NCBI RefSeq assembly: GCF_006539865.1
Contig: NZ_BJNV01000009.1
Coordinates: forward strand, 1 to 64,000
Length of the DNA stretch: 64,000 nucleotides
Direction: 5' to 3'
DNA from: Zoogloea ramigera
Lineage (GTDB): Bacteria; Pseudomonadota; Gammaproteobacteria; Burkholderiales; Rhodocyclaceae
Within the stretch, counting starts at the first letter, position 1. Each line of letters begins with the position of its first letter. Below are positions 1-8,377 of this stretch, one piece after another. The translations under genes and the position numbers were made by a program. Under the pieces are notes generated by a model. That model did no database searches, was not told the origin of the DNA, and worked only from the letters and a program-made list of their open reading frames with translations.

Positions 1-61
1 GCCCCAAGTTTCCTTGCCCCCCTTGGGGGGTGGGCTGGGCGAAGCCTGGCCCAGGGGGCGG
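1..61 (+). repeat. Dispersed 80-bp palindromic repeat, copy 1 (cut by window edge)
   Basis: This matches the 3' three quarters of an element found intact at 9541, 35018 and 59022, all in the same orientation. Shared landmarks are CCCCAAGTTTCCTTG, a C-run facing a G-run, GGGCTGGGC and a final GGGGGCG. The element reads through in frame into the LysR domain downstream, in the same frame used in bufB. Confidence 0.85.
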
Positions 62-541
62 TCATTTGTGCCCGAGACCCACGTGGCATGGACTCTGTGC
101 GAGACCCGCTCGGTGCTGGTGGCGAGCCCCGACTACCTGCAGCGGCGGGGCGCACCGGCCGACCCCCAGGCTCTCGCGGGCCACGACTGCCTGGGCTATC
201 GGCGGGCCGGCGGCGTGCTGTCGTGGCGTTTCGAGCCGGCCGGCGGCGGCGCCCAGGTGAGCGTGCCGACCCGCGGCTGCTTTGCCGCCAACAACAGCGA
301 GGCCCTGCGCGAGGCTGCCATCGGTGGCCTGGGGCTGGCGGTGCTGTCCGATTTCACCGCCCAGCGGGCGCTCCTCGATGGCCTGCTGGTGCCGGTGCTG
401 CCCGACTGGCGGCCGGTCGGGCTGTTCGGCGACAGCCTGTGCGCGATCCGCCCCTACAGCCCGACGGTGCCGAAGGCGGTGCAGGTGTTCGTGGCCTGGC
501 TGCGGGAGGCGCTGAAGGAGGGCTTCCCGCTGCCGCGCTGA
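2..541 (+). CDS. LysR-family regulator, C-terminal part (5' end outside window)
   Basis: This is the C-terminal half of the substrate-binding domain of a LysR-type transcriptional regulator. The motif ETRSVLVASPDYLQRRG is the typical strand and loop of the effector domain, followed by the HDCLGY block and a C-terminal GGLGLAVLSDF. The helix-turn-helix half lies upstream of the window. The frame is open to the left edge, but its first 20 or so codons come from the dispersed palindromic repeat. These residues replace what in relatives would be the strand just before the SLVARRL-like segment. Either the repeat is tolerated as an in-frame insertion or the gene is broken upstream. Ligand and target are unknown. 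The stop lies 17 bases from the convergent metallopeptidase gene. Confidence 0.7.
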   Translation, partial: PQVSLPPLGGGLGEAWPRGRSFVPETHVAWTLCETRSVLVASPDYLQRRGAPADPQALAGHDCLGYRRAGGVLSWRFEPAGGGAQVSVPTRGCFAANNSEALREAAIGGLGLAVLSDFTAQRALLDGLLVPVLPDWRPVGLFGDSLCAIRPYSPTVPKAVQVFVAWLREALKEGFPLPR

Positions 542-557
542 GCTTGGACCGGCGGCT

Positions 558-2618
558 TCAGCGCCCCGTGACCGGCGTCACCGGCAGGCTGGCCGGCCAG
601 GTGCCTTTGGCGCTGGCGCGGCCGCCGTCGAAGACCAGCCAGCTCTGGGCGCCGTAGTGGGGCAGGCCGCGCTGGAGGGCGTCCAGTGCCGCGGTGCCTT
701 CGGCGGAGATCACCGCCAGCGGCGCGGTACGGGTGGCGGTGGGGCCCAGCGTCCACACCTGGGCGCTGCCGCGGCTGGCAACCTCGGCGGGGCGAGGCGG
801 CAGGCCGGCGGTGGCGAGGGCGCGGTCGACCTCGGCGTGGGTGCCGGCCAGGATCACCGGCTCGCGGCCGTTGAGCGCGCTGGCGAGCGGGGTGCCGGTG
901 GGAGCGTTCTCGAGCAGGCGGCGGGCGAGGGCGTCGACCGAAGCGCGGGTGTCGGTGTCGGCTGCGGCATTCACCAGCCGCGGCGCGGCCGCGCCTATCC
1001 ACTGGCGCAGGATGGGCGGCAGGCTCCCTGGCGGGAGGCGGCGCCAGACGCGGGTGTCGGGGTCGAGGCGGACGCCCTGGGGGGCGAAGCCCAGCCGCAA
1101 CGTGGCGCTGGCCCGTGGGCCGGCCAGGCTCACCCAGTGGATCTCCCGGCGCCCGGGGGCGAGCACCTCGACCGGCAGGCGCAGCGGGTGGGCCGGGGCG
1201 TCCTGCGCGAGGTTCAGGGTGAGCTGGTGCTGCGAGCCGTCGGCGCGGGTGATGGCGCTCTCGATGCGCACCGCTGGCAGGGCGCGCTGGTTCAGCCAGG
1301 CCTCGAAGAACGGCCCGAGCGCTTGACCCGAGGCGCCCTCGAAGGCCGCCTGCAGCTCGCCCCAGCCGGCGGTGCGGAAGCGCTGGCGGGCCCAGAAGCT
1401 GCGGATGCCCTCGCGGAAGGCCGCCTCGCCGATGCGGTCCTGCAGCATCACAAAGAGCATCGCCGCCTTGCCGTAGCCCACCGCCGCCTCGGCGCCGTGG
1501 CTGCGGGAGCGGAAGTCGCGCAGCGCGGGCTGGCCGTCGGCGGGCAGGGCGAGGGCGTCGCGCAGCCAGCCCAGGCGCATCTCGGCCGCGGCGGCGGGCG
1601 ATTCGTCCAGCTTGTAGGCGTAGTCGGCCATGAAGGTGGTGAGGCCTTCGGACCAGTTGCCGCGGCGGTAGTCCACATACACCCCGTTGCCCCACCAGTT
1701 GTGCAGCACCTCGTGGCCGAGGGAGGTCTTGCGGATGAAGGGCAGGCGCACCACCGCCTCGCCCAGGTAGGTGAGGGTGGGCATGCCGAAGCCGGTGGGC
1801 AGCGGGCCGGCCACCACCGAGAAGTTGTCGTAGGGGTAGTCGCCGATGGCCTGGCTGTAGCGGCGGATGTAGGCCGCGCTGTCGTTCAGCCAGGCCTCGG
1901 CGAGGCCCGGCGTGGCGTCGAGCGCCGCCGCAAAGTAGGTGCGCAACACCAGCGGCGGGGCGCCCTCGCGGGCGACGTTCTTTTCGCGCACGCGCCAGGG
2001 GCCGGCCATCAGGTCGATGCCGTCGGTGGGCTGGCGCATCTCGAAGCTGGCCTGGTAGGGCTCGCCGGGCCGGGCCGGTGGGGTTTCGGCGAGCAGCTTG
2101 CCGGCCACCAGGCCGCGCTGCTCACCGGGCAGCGACAGGCGCAGCCGGTAGCCGAACATCTCGCGGGCCTGGGGGTACCAGCCGCTGCCGGCGGGCAGAT
2201 AGCTGCCCTCGGGCGAGCTCATCGGCGGCATGCGCTGCAGCACGCTGCGGTGGTCGCGCTGCAGATCCAGCGGCGGCAGCTGGCCGGCGTAGTCGATCTG
2301 CAGCGGCGCGCCGCCCGCGGCCTGGCGGATGCGCCACTGGCGAAAGCCCACCGGCCCCCGCAGCGCCTCGGCCGTCAGCGCCCGCCCACCCGCCGAGGCG
2401 CCGGTGACGCGCAGCGATTCATGCAGCATGAAGCGGAAGTCGCCCTCCGGCGGGCTGAGCCGGGCGCTGGCCTTGAAGGCGCGGCTGGCCGGGTCGAGGC
2501 TGACGTCGAGCTCGATGAGGCCGTCGGCCCGGGCCAGGCTGGCCGCCATGAGTGACAACAGCGGCAGCAACAGCAGCACGGCGAGGCGGCGCGACCAGCG
2601 GCGGAATGCGGCGGGCAT
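558..2618 (-). CDS. M1-type zinc metallopeptidase (aminopeptidase-like), exported
   Basis: A 686-residue protein with an N-terminal signal sequence (basic start, then a leucine-rich segment, cleavage near ASLARA). The zinc motif HEVLH sits at about residues 302-306, and the third ligand is the glutamate of NWSEGL (about residue 324). Only 17 residues separate the two, one fewer than in classical M1 enzymes. The upstream GMPTLTYLG block replaces the usual GAMEN exopeptidase motif. The family hydrolyses peptides, and this member probably acts in the periplasm. The C-terminal 250 residues are divergent. It lies 10 bases downstream of the ChaN-PDZ gene on the same strand, so the two are probably co-transcribed. 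Substrate specificity cannot be read from sequence. Confidence 0.85.
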   Translation of the reverse strand: MPAAFRRWSRRLAVLLLLPLLSLMAASLARADGLIELDVSLDPASRAFKASARLSPPEGDFRFMLHESLRVTGASAGGRALTAEALRGPVGFRQWRIRQAAGGAPLQIDYAGQLPPLDLQRDHRSVLQRMPPMSSPEGSYLPAGSGWYPQAREMFGYRLRLSLPGEQRGLVAGKLLAETPPARPGEPYQASFEMRQPTDGIDLMAGPWRVREKNVAREGAPPLVLRTYFAAALDATPGLAEAWLNDSAAYIRRYSQAIGDYPYDNFSVVAGPLPTGFGMPTLTYLGEAVVRLPFIRKTSLGHEVLHNWWGNGVYVDYRRGNWSEGLTTFMADYAYKLDESPAAAAEMRLGWLRDALALPADGQPALRDFRSRSHGAEAAVGYGKAAMLFVMLQDRIGEAAFREGIRSFWARQRFRTAGWGELQAAFEGASGQALGPFFEAWLNQRALPAVRIESAITRADGSQHQLTLNLAQDAPAHPLRLPVEVLAPGRREIHWVSLAGPRASATLRLGFAPQGVRLDPDTRVWRRLPPGSLPPILRQWIGAAAPRLVNAAADTDTRASVDALARRLLENAPTGTPLASALNGREPVILAGTHAEVDRALATAGLPPRPAEVASRGSAQVWTLGPTATRTAPLAVISAEGTAALDALQRGLPHYGAQSWLVFDGGRASAKGTWPASLPVTPVTGR

Positions 2619-2628
2619 CGGCGCGCCC

Positions 2629-3879
2629 TCAGGGCTGGGGCTGGGGCTGGGGTTGAGCCGAGGTCGGCGCTGGCGCCTGGGGCGGGAAGCGCACGATGAT
2701 CTCCACCTCGCCGTCCTTGCGCGCCACCTTGAAGGGCAGCCAGGTGCCGGGCGGCTGGCGGCGGATCGCCGCGCTCACCTCGGCGCTGCTGCCCGGCGCC
2801 CGCCCAGCCAGCTCGACGATGCGGTCGCCCGCCTTGAGGCCGTAGGTTTCGGCCAGGCTGCCGGGGTTGAGCTGGGCGATGCGCACGCCCTTGCCCTGGT
2901 CTTCGAGGGTCACGCCCAGGCGCGGTGGCTCGAGGTTGGCGGCCGGCCGGTCGGGCAGCACGAACACCGCGTGGGCGATGCCTGGCTGCAGGGTCTGGCA
3001 CTCCTCGCGGCCGGAGGCGGGCAGTAGGCTGGTCACCCGCTTGACGCCCAGGGCGCGCAGCTGGTGGGGCACGCCGTGCTCGAAGCGGATGTGCCCGCTG
3101 CCCATCACGCCCACCACCAGCGGCCGGCGCTGGCCGGCGGCGGGGGCGCCGAGGCGGGCCGCCAGCGCCTCGGCCATTGCCCGGTCCCAGGTGAGCTGGG
3201 CGTCCAGGAAGTTCTCGAAACTGTTGTCGCCCTTGCCCGCCTGGCGCCGGCCAGCCAGGTGGCTGCGGTGCAGCTCGCGCAGCAGGTCGCGGTAGGCCGG
3301 CAGGGCCGCGGCGGGGCGGCCGACGCCTTCGCGCTCGGCGGCCGGCACACCCTGCCAGCCCTTGTCGGCAATGGCCCGGGTGAGCTTCTGGTCCACGTTG
3401 AGGGCGACCATCGGGATGCGGTTGATGCGGGCAAACTCGAACAGCGGCAGGTAGAGCTGGGGCGGGAAGTTCCACACCTGCTCCCACTCGGCCTGGGTGA
3501 TGAACTCGCGCACGCCGAGCTGCCCGTCCACCCAGCGGTCGAGCACCGGCTGCAGGCGGCGCGGGAACATCTCGAAGCCGATCGCCATGTCGGGCCGCTG
3601 GGCGTGCAGCGCGGCGAGCACCTGCAGCTGCCAGCGGTGGTGGTCGTCCTGGTCGTGCTGCTCGCCCAGCAGCACGACATCGCTGGAGGCTGCTTCGCTG
3701 AGGGGCCCGGCCGGCAGCGTGGGCTGCAGGCGCTTGCCGCTGGTGAGCAGCCAGCGCCCGGTCTCCTTGCAGAGGGCGGCATCGGCGGCCTTCGGTGCCG
3801 GCGGGGCGGCGCTGGCGAGACTGGCGCTGGCGGCGAGCAGGGCTGCGCCGATCAGGTGGAGGGGTTTGAGCCGGGGCAT
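2629..3879 (-). CDS. ChaN-family (DUF399) lipoprotein-like protein with C-terminal PDZ domain
   Basis: 416 residues. After a signal peptide (LLAASASLASA) comes a ChaN/DUF399 domain with the typical VVLLGEQHDQDDHH start, IGFEMFPRR and a GVMGSGHIRFEHGVP block. ChaN relatives bind haem or iron and belong to the Tiki/EreA-like superfamily. From about residue 320 a PDZ domain follows (LGVTLEDQGKGVRIAQLNPG, then YGLKAGDRIVEL). The protein ends in a PQPQPQP tail encoded by a GGGGCT hexanucleotide repeat. I chose the second ATG because AGGAAA lies seven bases before it; an upstream ATG at 3897 would add six residues. It lies upstream of, and is probably co-transcribed with, the M1 peptidase, which suggests a shared periplasmic role. 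Confidence 0.82.
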   Translation of the reverse strand: MPRLKPLHLIGAALLAASASLASAAPPAPKAADAALCKETGRWLLTSGKRLQPTLPAGPLSEAASSDVVLLGEQHDQDDHHRWQLQVLAALHAQRPDMAIGFEMFPRRLQPVLDRWVDGQLGVREFITQAEWEQVWNFPPQLYLPLFEFARINRIPMVALNVDQKLTRAIADKGWQGVPAAEREGVGRPAAALPAYRDLLRELHRSHLAGRRQAGKGDNSFENFLDAQLTWDRAMAEALAARLGAPAAGQRRPLVVGVMGSGHIRFEHGVPHQLRALGVKRVTSLLPASGREECQTLQPGIAHAVFVLPDRPAANLEPPRLGVTLEDQGKGVRIAQLNPGSLAETYGLKAGDRIVELAGRAPGSSAEVSAAIRRQPPGTWLPFKVARKDGEVEIIVRFPPQAPAPTSAQPQPQPQP

Positions 3880-3917
3880 GGTCGGGTTTCCTGGCATGGA
3901 AGGGGCAGGGTTGGGGC

Positions 3918-4418
3918 TCAGTCGCCCAGCGCGATCACGCGCACGTCGAGCCGGAAGGGGCCCGCCTGGCGGTCGGCGATGAGGAGGCCGATCTGCTTGA
4001 TCTGCACTGCCGTGGGCGGCTCGGCGCTGGCGGGGCGGCCGCGCCAGGTGGCAACGAAGCCCTCAAGCGGCAGGCGTACCACCGCCCACTCGCCGGCCGG
4101 GGGCTGGAAGCTGGCCTGGTGGGCGATGCCGTCGAAGCCGCCGTCGGTGCGCAGGTTGAACTTGTAACGCCGCCCGTCGCCGCGTACCTCGAGCAGGCAG
4201 GCGAGCGCGCCGACGGCAGTCTCCGGGACCTCGGCCAGGGCGCGCACCGAGGCGAAGCCGCCGTTGTTCTCCAGCGACACTTCACCCGCAAACACCCCGT
4301 GGCCGGCCGGGTCGTGGCGCATGTGGCTCGCCGACACACCGCCCATCACGCGGTCGTCGATGGCCTGCCAGGGGACGACGGCGGCTGGGGTGTCGAAGCG
4401 GTAGAGGGGGTATTTCAT
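3918..4418 (-). CDS. CIA30-family (NADH:ubiquinone oxidoreductase intermediate-associated) protein
   Basis: A 166-residue protein starting MKYPLYRFD and matching the CIA30/galactose-binding-like fold. It shows the hallmark WQAIDDRVMGGVSAS motif near residues 18-32, then ENNGGFASVR and a C-terminal IGLLIADRQAGPFRLDVR. In mitochondria CIA30 assists complex I assembly, but bacterial members are stand-alone proteins of unknown role, so the name is a family label. A longer reading frame upstream has repeat-like, non-coding sequence, so I use the internal ATG. It is followed 38 bases later by the ChaN-PDZ gene on the same strand. Confidence 0.82.
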   Translation of the reverse strand: MKYPLYRFDTPAAVVPWQAIDDRVMGGVSASHMRHDPAGHGVFAGEVSLENNGGFASVRALAEVPETAVGALACLLEVRGDGRRYKFNLRTDGGFDGIAHQASFQPPAGEWAVVRLPLEGFVATWRGRPASAEPPTAVQIKQIGLLIADRQAGPFRLDVRVIALGD

Positions 4419-4524
4419 GGCGGTGTGGGCCTTGGCGGTGGCGTTGGGTGTCTGTGATCGGTTGCTGTGTTGCAGAGGCGCTTGCGGGAGGTTCCTGCAG
4501 GGGGTTTTTGTAGAGGTTGTTGCA

Positions 4525-4604
4525 GGGGCGGCTTCAGTCGCCCGCGGACTCCGATCAAAGGCATGCCTGTGGTCAACGAGGGGAGGGCAACTGAAGTCGC
4601 CCCT
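4525..4604. repeat. Pair of REP-like palindromes (GGGCGRCT-GA-AGTCGCCC type)
   Basis: Two imperfect palindromes of the form GGGCGGCTTCAGTCGCCC (about 4526-4543) and GGGCAACTGAAGTCGCCC (4585-4602) lie 42 bases apart in the gap between the CIA30 gene and the kinase gene. A perfect copy lies at 6281. Short intergenic GC-rich palindromes of this type are typical REP elements. Apart from them the 305-base gap shows no gene. Confidence 0.6.
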
Positions 4605-4723
4605 ACACGAAGGCGGCGGTCTGGTGCTTGCTCGCACGTACTGCGGCTGAAGGATGTGCCGTCGCCTTGACGCATCTCTTTCCCCCGCAACGATGACGGT
4701 GCCCGTCTCATCGGCCGGCTGCC

Positions 4724-6058
4724 TCAGCCCGGGCTGCCCGCCGCGTGGCGCAGGAACAGCCCGCGGATGTCCACCCGCGCCCCGAGCCTTGCCGCCAGCA
4801 GATACAGCCCACCGATCTTGCGGTGGAGGAAGAGCGCGTCCACCGGCGGGGTGTGCCAGAAATCCCGGTCGGTGCCCAGCTGCATGCCGGCGTCGCGCAT
4901 GCGCTGGGCGAGGCTGGAGCGGCCGAAGTCGTAGAGGCCCTCATGGCGCAGGGGTTCGCAGGCCTGCACAAAGATGTCCAGCACCAGGCGGCGGTGCCTG
5001 TCCTCGATCTCGGCGCCGAAGTAGCCGATCTCGCTGGCCGCAGCGTCGAGGCCGGCGCGGTCGCCCGCCATGCCGGCGCCAAGCAGCCGCCGGTAGGCCT
5101 CGACGAGGGCTGCGTCGAAGCGCCGGGTGGCGCCGAAGTCGAGCAGCACCAGCCGGCGGCTGGCCGGGTCGTACAGATAATTGGCGAGGTTGGGGTCGGT
5201 CTGGACATGCCGGAACGCAAAGATCTCATTGAACAGCAGCTCGAACAGCAGATGCGCCACCCGGTCGCGCTCGGCCTGGGGCGCGGCCTCCAGGGTGTCG
5301 AGGCTTTGCCCTTCGACCCGCGACATGACCAGAACGTTCGTCGTGCCGAGCCCCTCCACCACCTCGGGCAGCGTGAAATCCGGGTTCCCGGCCAGCAGGC
5401 TGCGGTAATGCCTGAGGTGGGCGGCCTCCTTGAGGTAGTCGGCCTCGTCGTGGAGCTGGCGCTTGGCCTCGTCGAGCAGCGGCGCGATGTCGAGGCTGGC
5501 CGGCAGCAGGCCCGACAGGCGCAGCAGGGTGGCCACGTTGTCCACGTCGCTGGAGATGCTGCGGGCGATGCCCGGGTATTGCACCTTGATCGCCAGGCGG
5601 CGCCCGTCGAGGGCCTCGGCGGCGTGCACCTGGCCGATCGAGGCGGCCGCCATCGGCGTGAACGAGAAGCGCGAGAAGTGCTGCGTCCAGTCCTTGCCCC
5701 AGTTGGCCTCCAGCACCGTGACCAGCTGGCTCATCGGCATCGGCTGGGCGTCGGCGCGCAGGCGGGCGAGGATCTGGCTGAGCTCCGGCGGCAGCAGATC
5801 GCCGGCGTCCATCGACAAGAGCTGGCCCACCTTCATCGCCGCGCCGCGCAGCTGGGCCAGCTGGTCGGCCACCCGGCGGGCGTTGGCGGGGGTAAGCAGC
5901 AGCTCGCCCACCGACGGGCGCCGGCCCTGGGCCAGCTGGCGCAAGCCCTCGGCGAGCATGCCGCCGGCCACGCCGGAAGCCAGGCTGCCCAGCCGGGCGA
6001 GGCGGGAGATGCGGCTGCTCGGCACCGCGGTGCCGGCCTTGGTGGTGGGCGTTGTCAT
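4724..6058 (-). CDS. ABC1/AarF/UbiB-family atypical kinase
   Basis: 444 residues. The ABC1-family signature is clear: the KxGQ motif (AAMKVGQLLSMD), the alanine-rich nucleotide loop AAASIGQVHAA, the lysine strand LAIKVQYPG, the catalytic segment HVQTDPNLANYLYD and the metal-binding DFGATRRF. UbiB/COQ8 members support ubiquinone biosynthesis through a KxGQ-gated ATPase. This protein lacks the two C-terminal membrane helices of E. coli UbiB and resembles the shorter ADCK/AarF group. The N-terminus is basic and alanine-rich. I start at MTTPTTKAG, where GGGAGC precedes the ATG. REP-like palindromes lie on both sides of the gene. Its exact substrate is unknown. Confidence 0.88.
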   Translation of the reverse strand: MTTPTTKAGTAVPSSRISRLARLGSLASGVAGGMLAEGLRQLAQGRRPSVGELLLTPANARRVADQLAQLRGAAMKVGQLLSMDAGDLLPPELSQILARLRADAQPMPMSQLVTVLEANWGKDWTQHFSRFSFTPMAAASIGQVHAAEALDGRRLAIKVQYPGIARSISSDVDNVATLLRLSGLLPASLDIAPLLDEAKRQLHDEADYLKEAAHLRHYRSLLAGNPDFTLPEVVEGLGTTNVLVMSRVEGQSLDTLEAAPQAERDRVAHLLFELLFNEIFAFRHVQTDPNLANYLYDPASRRLVLLDFGATRRFDAALVEAYRRLLGAGMAGDRAGLDAAASEIGYFGAEIEDRHRRLVLDIFVQACEPLRHEGLYDFGRSSLAQRMRDAGMQLGTDRDFWHTPPVDALFLHRKIGGLYLLAARLGARVDIRGLFLRHAAGSPG

Positions 6059-6280
6059 CGGTGGGCTCCCGCTGGTGTGCTGAGGGTGAAGGGCCGGGCA
6101 GCCTGCAAAAACTGCACAGGGCTGGCGGCGGCTGGGTTGGTCAGTGCATCTTCCTGGCGCTGTCGGCGTTGGACGTGGCGAGGCATCGATCCGTCGATGC
6201 GCCCTGTAGGTGCCCCTGCAACACATCCCCGCGGCGCGTGCCGGAAGATACTGGGCTGTCGAACTGATGTAGCCGACGCA

Positions 6281-6300
6281 GGGGCGACTGAAGTCGCCCC
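6281..6300. repeat. Perfect 20-bp REP-like palindrome
   Basis: GGGGCGACT and AGTCGCCCC face each other across two bases. This is the perfect version of the palindromes at 4525-4604, so this REP-like family flanks the kinase gene. The surrounding gap (6059-6393) has no gene that I can support. Confidence 0.7.
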
Positions 6301-6393
6301 CAAAGTTGATGTGATCAGTCATCTGCCAACGCTGACATTACCTTCATCTTAGGCGCCGCAGCCTTGTTTTGTCTAGGACAACAAGGCTTCGCT

Positions 6394-6768
6394 TCAGCGC
6401 AAACTGCGGATCTCCTCGAAGTTGCCGTCGGCGAGCTGCCCGTCGGGGGTGAACACCAGCTGCAGGATCACGTCGGTGCGGCCGCCGAGCCAGTCGGTGC
6501 CGACCGGGATCTTGCCAAAGATGCACGGCCCGCCGCGGGCCGGCAGCTGGGCGGCCATCGCGCTCTTGCGGCCGAGCTCGTCGCACTCGGCGGCGGTCTT
6601 GATGGAATAGGTGGTGGGGTGGCGCTTGAGCTCGGCCTCGGCGGCGGTGATGCTGAGGCCCGGCTTCAGCGCCTCGCGCAGCTGGGGCACCAGCGGCGAG
6701 GGCGCGGCGGTGCAGGCGGCGAGGGCGGCGCAGGCAACAAGCAGGGCGAGGGTGCGGTGGCTGTTCAT
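6394..6768 (-). CDS. Small outer-membrane lipoprotein, function unknown
   Basis: 124 residues with a clear lipoprotein signal: MNSHRTLALLVACAALAAC, lipobox LAAC with the cysteine at residue 19. The mature part has about 105 residues. It resembles small SmpA/BamE-like or DUF-type lipoproteins in layout (GLSITAAEAELKRHPT is like the BamE GMTxxxVxxLxG helix) but not clearly enough to name. Two cysteines (AAECDELG and GGPCIFG) could form a disulfide. The ATG is 10 bases downstream of the pepD stop codon on the same strand, so the two genes probably form an operon with pepD first. Confidence 0.75.
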   Translation of the reverse strand: MNSHRTLALLVACAALAACTAAPSPLVPQLREALKPGLSITAAEAELKRHPTTYSIKTAAECDELGRKSAMAAQLPARGGPCIFGKIPVGTDWLGGRTDVILQLVFTPDGQLADGNFEEIRSLR

Positions 6769-6775
6769 GGGGCGC

Positions 6776-8254
6776 TCAGGTTTGGCTGGAGGCTTCGGCG
6801 AGGATCGCGGCGAGCAGCCGCCAGGCCTTGCCGACCGATTCGATCTCGACCCGCTCGCCCGGCGCGTGGGCGCCGCGGATGGTGGGGCCGAAAGAGACGA
6901 TGTCGATGCCCGGGTAGCGGGCCGCGATGAGGCCGCACTCGAGGCCGGCGTGGATCACCTGCACCGTCGATTCGGCGCCGAACTCGCGGCGGAACACCTG
7001 CTGCGCCAGCGCCAGCAGCGGCGAGCCGGGGTCGGGCCGCCAGCCCGGGTAGTGGCCGCTGATGTCCACCTGGCTGCCGCTCAGCGCAAACAAGCTGGCG
7101 ATCTCGTCGGCGAGGGCCTGGCTGCCGCTGTCCACCAGCGAGCGCACCATGAAGTTGCAGTGCCCGCCGCCCGGGCCGAGATCGACCATGCCCAGGTTGT
7201 TGGACGTCTCGACCACCCCCGGCACCGCCAGGCTGCGCCGGCGCACGCCGTGGGGCGCGGCGTGCAGCGAGGCCAGCCACACCGCCTGCTCGCCGGCCGC
7301 CAGCACGGCCTCGGTGGTGCCTGGCGCGACGCTGAGCGTGATGCCCGCGTCGACGCCGGCCAGCTCGCTCCGCAGCAAGGCCTGCCAGCGGTCGAGCGCA
7401 GCCGCCAGCGCCGGGCCGTGGCCTGCGGGCAGGCACAGGGTGGCGCGAGCCTCGCGGGGCAGGGCGTTGCGCGCGGTGCCGCCGGTGAGGCTGGCGAGAC
7501 GCAGGGGCAGGTTGGCCTCGAGCCCGCGCAGCACGCGCACCAGCAGCTTGATGGCGTTGCCGCGCTCCTCGTGGATGTCGACGCCCGAGTGCCCGCCGCG
7601 CAACCCGGCGAGCCCGATCTGCCACGCCTCGAAGCCGCCAGGCACGGGTTCGCCTGCACCGCTGCGGGAGACGTTCACGTCCAGCCCGCCGGCGCAGCCC
7701 AGGTAGAACTCGCCCCAGTCCTCGGTATCGAGGTTGAGCATCAGGCGGCCCTGCAGCACGTCGGCGGCAAGGCCGTGGGCGCCACCCATGCCGGCTTCTT
7801 CGTCGACGGTGAGCAGCGCTTCGAGGGGGCCGTGCACCAGCGTGGCGTCTTCGAGCGCAGCGAGGATCAGCGCCACGCCGATGCCGTTGTCGGCGCCCAG
7901 GGTGGTGTCGTCGGCAATCAGCCAGCCGTCGGCGAGGCGGGGGGTGATGGCGTCGCGGCTGAAGTCGTGGGCGGTGCCGGCGTTCTTCTGGCAGACCATA
8001 TCCAGGTGGGCCTGCAGCACCACGCCGGGGGCGTGCTCGCGGCCCGGGCTGGCGGGCTTCTTGATGATCAGGTTGCCGGCGCCATCCACTGTGGTCGCCA
8101 GCCCGCGCGCTTCCGCCCATGCGCGCAGATGCTCGCGCAGCGGCCCCTCGGCCTTCGACGGGCGCGGGAAGGCGCACAGGGTGGCAAAGTGCCGCCAGAT
8201 GGGGGCGGGGGCGAGGCCGGCAAAGGCCGGGGGCAGGGGTGGGGTGGCAGGCAT
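6776..8254 (-). CDS. pepD: Aminoacyl-histidine dipeptidase (cytosol non-specific dipeptidase, M20 family)
   Basis: 492 residues, the usual length for PepD. The M20 metal ligands are visible: LQAHLDMVCQK near residue 85, ADNGIGVA, the general-base pair VDEEAGMGGAHGL, NLDTEDWGEF, and a C-terminal HAGLECGLIAARYPGIDIVSFGP. PepD hydrolyses dipeptides such as Xaa-His in the cytosol with two zinc ions. The start at MPATPPLPPAFAGL gives the standard N-terminus (LAPAPIWRHFATLCAFPRPS). It is transcribed divergently from the YigZ-like gene, with 123 bases between starts, and is followed by the small lipoprotein. Confidence 0.93.
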   Translation of the reverse strand: MPATPPLPPAFAGLAPAPIWRHFATLCAFPRPSKAEGPLREHLRAWAEARGLATTVDGAGNLIIKKPASPGREHAPGVVLQAHLDMVCQKNAGTAHDFSRDAITPRLADGWLIADDTTLGADNGIGVALILAALEDATLVHGPLEALLTVDEEAGMGGAHGLAADVLQGRLMLNLDTEDWGEFYLGCAGGLDVNVSRSGAGEPVPGGFEAWQIGLAGLRGGHSGVDIHEERGNAIKLLVRVLRGLEANLPLRLASLTGGTARNALPREARATLCLPAGHGPALAAALDRWQALLRSELAGVDAGITLSVAPGTTEAVLAAGEQAVWLASLHAAPHGVRRRSLAVPGVVETSNNLGMVDLGPGGGHCNFMVRSLVDSGSQALADEIASLFALSGSQVDISGHYPGWRPDPGSPLLALAQQVFRREFGAESTVQVIHAGLECGLIAARYPGIDIVSFGPTIRGAHAPGERVEIESVGKAWRLLAAILAEASSQT

Positions 8255-8377
8255 GACGTGGGTCGGGCTGGGGGAAGAGCCGGCAGCATCCACGGGGCGG
8301 GGGCGCAGCGTCAAGCCCGCAGGAGCTGCCGCCAGGTTTGCCTGCGCCGCCCGTCTGCCCTTACCCTGCCGCCTGCC

